A stretch of 64,000 bases of DNA. Origin: Punica granatum. Taxonomy: Eukaryota; Streptophyta; Magnoliopsida; Myrtales; Lythraceae. The notes under the pieces were generated by a model that worked only from the letters and a program-made list of their open reading frames with translations, did not search any database and was not told the DNA's origin. Made by a program: the position numbers and the translations under genes. The stretch covers positions 13,649,001-13,713,000 of the forward strand of contig NC_045127.1 in assembly GCF_007655135.1 (NCBI RefSeq), given 5' to 3'. Shown here one piece after another: positions 55,882-64,000 of this stretch; positions within the stretch are counted from its first letter, which is position 1, and each line of letters opens with the position of its first letter.

Positions 55882-58800
55882 TGTCAGCACCTAATTTCGG
55901 TCCATCGGCTCTGGAGGGGGGCAAAATTATCATTTCCCAATTTATCACCTTTTCTTAAAAAAAAAAAGGTCAAGTCGGTCAGAACCGGTCTGACCGACAA
56001 GACGGATGGGCAGGGTCAGTCAGAACTGATCTGACCGACCGCTGCACCACCCCAAAAAAAAAAAGGGTCAAGTCGGTCAGAACCGGTCAGAGCCGGTCTG
56101 ACCGACAGGACGGATGGGCAGGGTCGGTCAGAACTGATCTGATCGACCGCTGCACCACCCAAAAAAGAAGAAGAAGGGGAAAGTCCTTGTTCTTCTTCCT
56201 CCCCTTCCTCTTCCGCACTCCCGTAGATCCCGTCTTCCTCGTATCCTAGAAGGTAACTGCTGATTCTCTGGGGATTTGCCAGATTTCCCTCAACGGCCGG
56301 AAAGGAAAAAAAACCCTAGCTCTCTCTCTCTCTCTCTCTCTCTCGGGATTTTTAAAAGGGGGATTCGGCAACTCACAGAAAAGAGAAAAAAAGTCCCAAA
56401 GCTCATCAATTCTCTCCAGAAAAAAGAAACCCGGAGCTCGAAGCTTGAACGGCCGGAACTCGAAGAAACCCTCGGCTCCCTCGGCCCAACTCCCAGCTGA
56501 GCCCGTAGCTCCTCCACCGCTCGACTCCCCGGCTCTCTCTCTTCCGTCCCTCGCACGCGGCTCGTCCCTGGCACCGACACCATCGCCCGACCCGGATTCT
56601 CCCGCGGCTCGGCCACCCCTTTCCTTCTCCATTTTTTTCGTTTTTTTTAATCGGGTCCAAATCCCCTTTGTCCAGATCTCGTGGCCCAACAACCACCCCC
56701 AGCGGCGGTCCAGTCCAGCGGTAGCAGCCCGGTCCATCAGCGTCCAGCCCGGCCCAGTCCGCCCCCTTGCGGCCCAGTCCAATAGCCCAGCCCGGTCCTT
56801 CAGCAGCCCAGCCCGACTTAGCAGGGATCCAGCCCGGCCCAACCCAGCGACAGCCCTTTAGCGTCAGCCCAGATCGGCCCAGTCCGAAGCCCAGCCCAGT
56901 TCGGCCCAATCCAGTCCGGCCCAATCATCCCCCAGCAGCCCAACTGCCCGGCGTTTTTTTAATTTTTTTATTTTTATTTATTTTTTTTATTTACAGAATC
57001 ATCCCTTAACTTCCCGAACTAGGTAAATCCTCTACTTAGTAGCATGTTTAGGGCTCCATTTCTGAATGTTTATGTTTGCTTGGATGAATATGATGTCAAA
57101 TGAGTGTTCTTGGGTCGCGTGGGTGATCGGATTTGTCCCGAACTCGATTTTACGAACTTTCTATTTTGTCACATTTCAGTCCAGAGGACGTATTTTATTT
57201 TTTTAAGATCTGCCCTGAATTTCAAAATTATTTTCAATCAAGCCCCGGTCATTTTATTATTTTCCAATCAGTCCTTGGATTTTTCAGAATTTTTTCCAAG
57301 AATCCCATAGAACTTTTCAAATTGTTTCAATTTAGTCCCGGGACCATTTTCACCCTTTTCAGATCTGCCCCGAACTTCAAAAATTCTTGTCAATCAAGTC
57401 CCAGTCATTTTACTATTTTCCAATCAGTCCTGAAATTCCCAGAATTTTTTTCTAGCATCCCTAGGAACTTTTCAAGTTGTTTCAGTTTAGTCCTGGGGCA
57501 ATTTTTCTTGTTTTCAGATCTGTCCCGATTTTCAAATTCATTTCAAATAAGTTCTAAGACATTTTCAGTAATTTTTTTTACACAGTCCCCATTTTTAGAA
57601 TTTTCAAATCAGTCCCCAATTTTTTAGAATTTTCAGATCAGCCCCCAATTTTTTAAATTTTCAAATCAGTCCCCAATTTTTTTCATAATTTTCAAATCAG
57701 TCCCTGCCATTTTAAAATCGTTCAATTCAGTCCCCTAGACATTTTCTAAAAATATTCGACCCTTTTCTACTTGGATCACCCACCGACAATGTATGTGCCC
57801 CATTTAAATATTTCATTTTTTTGTAATTATATACAATGTGACCATGTCGGAAATTAGAGTTTATTGAGCGGTCAACTAATGGCTATCTCGACGGCTCGAA
57901 ATCCGTAGACTAAAGCATTTGGCAAGTTTTTAATTAACCTAAAATTTTACATACGGGATAATCGGAACGTTAAATTTGGCTAAATTAAATCATTTGATTT
58001 TCTTTAAATGGATTGCACGAATTGATTAATAATTTGTAATCGCGTCGACAGTCCAAGAACTGTTAGTCATGCCCTTTTCAAAATTCACAATTTCAAAAAC
58101 ACCGAGATACGTGCAACGTAATCTTGATTTTCATGCATACACATATTTACCGATTCAAGGGCAAGACTACCGGTTCTTGTCATGCCGTAATCTTAGCGTA
58201 GGTTTGTGCATAGAATTGGTCAAAACATGAGAAAACAAATTAATCTTAAACTCGGCTTAATCAAACATGGGCAATAGTCAAGCAGAGGGTTAGGTTTTGG
58301 TTTTTAGGTGAAAATACTCTTAATCTGTAAAAGCCATATTGTCACGATACAGAATAATCTAAAAATAACCCACATATTTAGGACTTGACTACAGACATCA
58401 TGTCTGTCGGGTCCGTTAAAATAATGCCGAATGCTACATACCCTATCCATCATCCCTTTTGTTTGTTTTAAAGTAGGATTTGCATGCTAATATACTCCGG
58501 TTAATAATCAGTTAATTCACGTAAATTCGGCGATAACAAGAAACCCCATTGTTTGTTTATTTGAGCTTGCTTGTTATATTTTTGCACTTGTTTGTTATGC
58601 GGATCGAGCCCGATCCTTTAGGACTCGATTCACACTAGGTCCAACGCCCATAACCGTCGATCACAGGGTCCAATGCCCCCATACACCGAGTGCGCATTTG
58701 ATTTAATTTTCGGTCTTTCCCAAAACCATACGGTGAGCATGAGTGAAATAATGGCCGAATGCGAACCGACCGAGATTTAGTCATTGTAGTTTGTCTTTTA

Positions 58801-59256
58801 TTTATTTGAGAGAACAATGTAAGGGTTTATGATGTATATTTATTCATGTAATAATCCCGGTCGGAGAGTGGACGGTTCAAGTGTCTCTTCGAATTTACGA
58901 TGTCAAAACGTGCGAGTCGAGTGCAATCCTAAATCATGCAGTAAATAAATAAAATGGCAAGCCTAGCAAGCTAGGATACCGAAAGGGCGTGTGGGATATA
59001 GGCCCACACGTAATAGAACCCCCGAATTCGGAATTTCCGGTTCCGTACAAGACCATTGCCTTAGCATACTAGGTGTATCCATACCCCTAGACCCGGGCGA
59101 CTCACCCTCCTTCGACCTTCGGGTCGTAAACAGGTAGTGGCGACTCCTTCTCACGTGCGTCCGTCGCGTGTCCCCAGGAATGTGGACACTCCCAAGCCGC
59201 GTTACATTTAGGCGCGCGCATGCGTGCCCCGACGAGACGAAATTCGAGTGCGCACA
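55882..59256. mobile_element. TG...CA element in the LINE, probable solo LTR
   Basis: The insert begins TGTCAGCACCTAATTTCGG and ends CGAAATTCGAGTGCGCACA. It is flanked by the 5-bp repeat ggaat (55877-55881 and 59257-59261), and it interrupts the LINE between the AGIP and LRLKRIIM codons. Its 3,375 bp hold no gag or pol. Inside are a ~100-bp tandem repeat with gtcggtcagaaccggtctga (55970-56150), a (CT)n tract (56318-56342), a GC-rich block with many cagcccagcccg repeats (56690-56960), and a tract of ttttcaaatcagtccccaat repeats (57180-57740). Length, ends and TSD fit a solo LTR of the Tat/Ogre type of Ty3/gypsy; the lineage is inference. Open frames in the GC-rich part are not considered genes. 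Confidence 0.78.
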
Positions 59257-61331
59257 GGAATCCCAGCCAACGATAGTGTACTCGAGAGGAAATCCCAATT
59301 CACACTATCATATGCCTTCTCCAAATCGATCTTCATGGCCATGAAACCCTTATGTCGCTTCATCTTCCGCATGGAGTGCATTAATTTATGAGCAATGATT
59401 ACATTGTCTTGAATGTGTCGTCCCGGGACAAAGCTCGACTGACATGGGGAGATGAGACCCCGCATGTAGGGCTGGAGCCGGTTTGCCACGAGCTTCGTGA
59501 TTAGCTTGTATGAGACATTGCACAGGCTAATCGGGCGAAACTGGTGGATCGTCTCTGGGAGAGAAACTTTCGAGATAAGGACAAGTAAGGTAGAGTTCAT
59601 CACAGCCACTGACTTCCCTTCTTCAAAGACTTCCTTAGCATATTCAAACAAAGAGGAATGCATAATCTCCCAATTTTTTAGATAGAAGACGGCTTGGAAC
59701 CCATCGGGCCTCGGCGCCCGGAACGGAGGTATACTGAAGAGAACCTAATGAATCTTCTCTGTTGTGATAGCTGTGGTGAGCAAGCTGTCTGCCCCACCGA
59801 ATAGCTCTAGAAAGCAATGATTTGTTTGGAATTCGACTGGTAGGTCTGCAGCAATATACAAGGCCCGAAAGTGATTCATCGCGATCTCGCGTAATTGAGC
59901 ATCATCATCCACCCACGCCCCATCCTCTCCCCACAGCGCTTCTACCTTCAATCTCTTCCTCCTAATAACCGCTCGAGCGTGGAAGTACTCAGTATTGCAA
60001 TCGCCGACTGTAATCCATGTGCTCCTCGATTTCTGCTACTACAACAATTCATCATGCACTTGGATTTCCTCTAACTCACTCCCAATCTTCTTCTCCAGCC
60101 GATTAAGGAAGGGATTCGGTCCCATTTGCAAAGCCCTTTGAATGCCGCCAACCCCCCCCCCCCCCCCCCCCCAATCTCAATAGGGCCCTGGTCTTACGAA
60201 AGTGAATGTTCCCAAAAATATTCTTGTTCCATTCTTGCACGCGAGAAGAAAACTCATTGAGATTTTCATCGAGAGCTACCCAAGGTGACCACACTGCACG
60301 CAAGAGGTTTGGAAAGTCCTAGTACGTATGCCATACTGCCATATAGCGAAACAGCCGTCGATGGGGAGACGGAGGCTGGCGACTCTGGTAGTATGTGAGC
60401 AAGGGATGGTGGTCCGACTTCGTCAATGGCAAGACTCTCACCAAAACATCCAGGAAGAGCACTTGCCACTGTGCATTGCACACGGCTCGGTCCAAGCGAC
60501 AAAAGATCCTCTCGCATCCCTGATAGATCGGCCCTTTCCATGTGAACTAAGGTCCCGTACTACCCATATCCAGCAAGCCACACCGATGGAGTGCCTCATT
60601 AAATTTAGAGGCCTCATTTGGATTGAAGGGTGCTTCGTCAGACTTTTCATCCTCCGAGGCAATCGCATTGAAATCCCCCATAAGTAGTCATGCATCATTA
60701 CCTGTTGGGGCTACCGAGCGAAGAAACTCCCATAGATCCTCCCGAATTGTGGCATTGGGGCTACTGTAAACCGCGGTGAAGAGCCATGAGCGGCTCCCCT
60801 CCTCCACCAGTACATGGATAGCTTGCTTGTGACGTTGCAGAACAGTGAGCCTGAGACAGTCCAACCTTCTGAACACTTAGACACTACCTGAGAATCCTTC
60901 AGTCGCCACCCGGATAACCTTAAACTCCTGAAACTTCTTGCAAACCTTATCAGCTCGCGCATCACTAATACGAGGTTCAACAATGGCAATAATATCCGGA
61001 CTATGCAGACGTTAGTAATCTCTCAATGATCCTAGAAAGTTAATGCTACCAGCACCACGACAATTCCACGAGAATAACTTCATTGATAAACCAATTAAGC
61101 AGAGGGGGAAGAAATATTCTGTTGTCCAGGGACCGAATTTACGGTATCATCAGGAGTCTTGCATTCACATTGCATATCATCACCCCCATTATCTAGTAGG
61201 GTCACACTGACCTAAGATGAGGTCTTCATGTTGGGGAGCTCGAAATTATCAGTCTCCTTAACAGGTGAAGTCAGCACTGCTTCAGGTGGCCCTTTATCCT
61301 CATGGGTTACACCTCCCGGTATAATGGGCGC
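59257..61331 (-). mobile_element. L1-type LINE, middle part: endonuclease and RT N-terminus
   Basis: ORF2 starts at 61083 (minus) with MKLFSWNCRGAGSINFLGSL. An apurinic-type endonuclease domain follows (SWLFTAVYSSPNATIREDLW, LLMGDFNAIASEDEKSD, RIFCRLDRAVCNAQW, SDHHPLLTY). Then come the linker (WITVGDCNTEYFHARAVIRR) and the RT N-terminus (ISLCNVSYKLITKLVANRL, QSSFVPGRHIQDNVIIAH, KIDLEKAYDSVNWDFL). Stops (a Trp-to-stop before LLMGDFN, one in SLRDY-stop-RLHSPD), frameshifts and a 21-base C-run (60152-60172) show it is dead. 61084-61331 is the end of ORF1 and the gap between the ORFs. Confidence 0.93.
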
Positions 61332-62942
61332 CATGGTTTTTAGAATCATGATTCCAATCGTAGAATCTTACGATTCTACGATTCAAAGAGGGCCATGCGA
61401 TTCCGAGTCAGGGGGTTGAATCGGAAAACGTACAATCGCATGTGAATCGGGTGTTGGATCGCGGAATCGCAAAATCGGGCCGATTCTGTGATTCCGGATT
61501 CAGCCCAGATTCACATGAAGCCCAAGCCTGATTCGGACGAAGCCCAAACCTGATTCGGGTGAAGCCCAGGCCTCAGCCCGATAGGCTTCCCCCCCCCCCC
61601 CCCTTCGTTTTCCCTTTCTTCTACAGCGCTCAGTTTCTCCCCTATGTTCTGTGCCCTAGCCTCCCCGACGTCCCCGTCTTCGACATTTCTGCAACAATTT
61701 CGCCCGATTTTCTTCTTTGTTCCGACGAGCTTGAAGCTACGTGATCGTGGTTCCGTGGTTCCGAGTCCGAATTCCACTTCCACAGTGACCGAGCCTTCCC
61801 GTCTTCAACATTTCTGTAGCAATTTCGCTCGATTTTCTTCTTTGTTCCGACGAGCTTGAAGCTTGGTGACCGTGGGTCCGTGGTTCCGAGTCCGAATTCC
61901 ACTTCCACAGTGACCGACTCTGCTCTGCCTCTGCCCAGTGACCAACTCTGCGTCGACGAGCTTCGACGGTTTGACCGCTGTCACCGACTCATCGCCCAGC
62001 GACATCACCTTCGTCCACGGCTCGACCCCCCGACAGTCTACGGCCTCCTCACGCGGTGTGAGTCACAGCAACGAGATTCTCCAGAATCTCCACGATGTGT
62101 GAATTTCTTGCTTCTACTTGATTTCTGAATTTGTTCCTTTTAATTGATTTCTGAATCAGATTCAGAATCTTCATGGTTCCAGAGATGATAATAGGCGATT
62201 TCTATTTATGGGTAATCTTGAATCTTCATGGCTCCAGTTTTCCAGATGAAATTGTGATTTCTGTTTCTGAATGATGGTTCCAGATGAAATTGCGATTTCT
62301 GTTTTTGAATCTTGGTGATTTCAATTGAATCTTGTGCTGATGAATTTGTGCTAATTGTGCTGATTGCTGAAGAAATTGTGCTGATGAAATTTCCCTGTAT
62401 GTAATAATGATGGAATTGTTGATGTCATTGTACTGAAATTGTGCTAATTTTTTTTCCCGCATTGTGATATAATTTTCTATTGAGTTAGATTTGTTGAGTG
62501 AGTGATTAGTTTGGATTGAACAGAGATTGGCTTCTGCAAGTGGATCTGGGAGTGCATCCGCTAGTAATACCAAGGCAGTAGCCAAATCTAGGAAAAATGC
62601 AACTGGAGTTAGAGATGATCCGGCATGGACACACTTATGTTGTTAACTTTTTATTTCTGGAGTTTGAGTTATGATTTGGAATTTTGGACCTTGAATTTCG
62701 ATAATTTGTAACGATATTTTGTGTTTTTATCATTTTATGACTTATTGTTGATTTGTTGGTTTGTGGTATTTATTTGAATGAACAATGAATGATTTTTTTT
62801 TACTCAGGAAAGTATGTTGCATATATATATATACTATTTTTTTAATTACAGGTAGAATCTTACGATTCACGATTCGAATCGCGATTCACGATTCTACAAC
62901 CCTCGACCGATTCTAGGTAGAATCGTGATTTTGAAAACCTTG
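61332..62942 (+). mobile_element. hAT-type DNA transposon relic in the LINE ORF1
   Basis: The left end CATGGTTTTTAGAATCATGA and the reversed right end CAAGGTTTTCAAAATCACGA are hAT-type inverted repeats. The perfect 8-bp repeat atgggcgc flanks the 1,611 bp (61324-61331 and 62943-62950). Subterminal repeats of gaatcttacgattc are present at both ends. Inside are a tandem duplication with a 125-bp period (61701 and 61826) and a 15-base C-run. Near 62605-62640 the plus strand encodes GVRDDPAWTH followed soon by a stop, like the start of a BED zinc finger in hAT transposases. The rest of the transposase is absent. Confidence 0.85.
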
Positions 62943-64000
62943 ATGGGCGCCACTTCGACACGTGTCGAGGTCAGGACCTGAGATTATGGGACCTTCTTTC
63001 GTTCTCCTGCTAACAAGGTAGGAAATTCGATGGGGGTGACCGATGTCCGAGTACGGGCAGGAACTGACCTCTTCAGGATCGTGATTGACTTAGGCATAGG
63101 GGCCTTCTTCGCCTTGGATATGCTTGGGCCTTTGAGAGTCTGGTCCACAGTGGGCTTCTTAGCTGAACAACTATCCATAGCGCGGATTGGTGTGGCCGAA
63201 GATTTAGGCTGGGGCTTGGAGCAGGCCCTTGAACTCTCCCCTAATTCCTTATGGGCCTGGGCGTGAAATACCACAGCCGGCCCACCAGCTTGCCCTCCTT
63301 CAATGGCTTGAATTCTACCACCCACAGGCATAACTTCCTCCGAGATTTTCTCTCCCTCAATCTCCCCGAGAATTGCAAACGCAGCTCTACTCCTTCCTTT
63401 CTGAGCACCCATAACGTCTTTCTTTCCTCCATTATCTACACGAATAGCAGGCTGCAGGCGCAAATTTCGTCGACGGTTACGGACCTGCATCCAAGGACCG
63501 AAAGGCTCACCGCTGGTCAGAGCCGACTCCTCCTTGACCGTTCGCCGCCCACCGCTAAGCCGTAACCCTTCGACCTGCTTAACTCCTTCCTCCGAAGGCA
63601 CCGCCCCCCGTCTAGCCTTCCGCCATCACTGGCTTCTTGACAACATAGCATTCCTCCTTCCGGTGCCCAAATTGGTTGCAATCGAAGCAAATTAGGTGTA
63701 GCCCCTCATACTCCACCCGATAGACCCGGCCCTCTAGTTCGAATTCCGGCCTTAGAGGCTTCGTCAAGTAAATTCCAACACAAATTCTCGCGAACGCCCC
63801 CTTGTTACGGTCTGTATGTGCTTATCAACTCGCAATGGTCGTCCCAATGCAATGCCAATCCTTCGGAGCGTGGTTCCGCAATGGTACTGCAAGGGAAGCG
63901 AGGGGATCCAAACCCAAACCGCTATCCGCTCAACTTTGGATGTCCATGGATTAAAATCCGGTGTCCACTCGCGTATGGTGAGATAGTGGTCTTGTATCAC
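62943..64000 (-). mobile_element. L1-type LINE, 5' part: ORF1 (DUF4283, CCHC), runs off edge
   Basis: On the minus strand from 64000: DUF4283-type sequence (DHYLTIREWTPDFNPWTSKV, AVWVWIPSLPLQYHCGTTLR), a frameshift near 63812, then a zinc knuckle LICFDCNQFGHRKEEC (CX2CX4HX4C). A basic linker with GPWMQVRNRRRNLRLQ follows, and a long low-complexity tail ending at a stop at 62984. This is the usual ORF1 of plant L1 elements, an RNA-binding protein. The frame is broken, and the true 5' end of the element lies beyond the window. Confidence 0.9.

Noticed and set aside
56246..57009. Several overlapping 100-200-codon frames on both strands
   Set aside because: They lie in the GC-rich low-complexity part of the probable LTR, rich in cagcccagcccg-type repeats, and have no domains.
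61856..62128. 90-codon frame in the hAT relic
   Set aside because: It spans an internal tandem duplication and has no recognisable domain. Only the DDPAWTH-like piece near 62610 resembles a transposase.

Overview
The window is nuclear DNA of a eudicot plant. The evidence is AT-rich spacers, short GT-AG introns, a bHLH factor of the plant ILR3 clade, plant-type ETF-beta, a plant L1-type LINE with a DUF4283/CCHC ORF1, copia, MULE, hAT and tRNA-derived SINE elements. The species cannot be fixed by eye.

1-26.1 kb is a tandem cluster of 2-oxoglutarate/Fe(II) dioxygenases of the 'ACC oxidase homolog' (DOXC) type, each built from three exons. Two copies look intact: 6216-8288 (369 aa) and 22004-23541 (378 aa). 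Around them lie at least six broken loci: exon 2-3 units without a proper exon 1 (2179-3128, 19647-20596), an orphan exon 1 (4534-5010), a multiply broken three-exon copy (9876-11700), exon 1 fragments (12697-12870, 17130-17260) and a divergent pseudogene (24521-26129). Bases 1-5010 and 17472-22480 are two copies of one segmental duplication, and a shorter part of it (exons 2-3 plus flank) recurs at 7326-9446. A 362-bp tandem repeat (16006-17090) derives from the upstream region of this family. A decayed exon 2 relic lies downstream of three of the exon 2-3 units.

26.6-33.7 kb holds two conserved single genes, both on the minus strand: an ILR3/bHLH104-like iron-homeostasis regulator (five exons, 228 aa) and the mitochondrial electron transfer flavoprotein beta subunit ETFB (five exons, 251 aa). 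Fold-back DNA elements sit between them and just upstream of ETFB.

33.8-44.9 kb is transposon territory. It holds a Pack-MULE-like element, smaller fold-backs, and one copia element whose two halves lie in opposite orientation and meet at the same codon, which implies an inversion. It also holds a duplicated repeat carrying two SINEs with target-site duplications and matching empty sites.

45.2-46.4 kb (minus) is a secreted proline-rich cell-wall-type protein made of thirteen near-identical 27-aa repeats. 46.9-53.5 kb is AT-rich spacer with SINEs and a 184-bp tandem duplication; no gene was recognised there.

53.5-64 kb is one L1-type LINE (minus) that runs off the right edge. A 3.4-kb TG...CA element (probable solo LTR, 5-bp TSD) has inserted into its RT domain, and a 1.6-kb hAT element (8-bp TSD) into its ORF1.

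No clearly new pathway is seen. The main interest is the dioxygenase cluster's birth-and-death history and the well-dated nested insertions.
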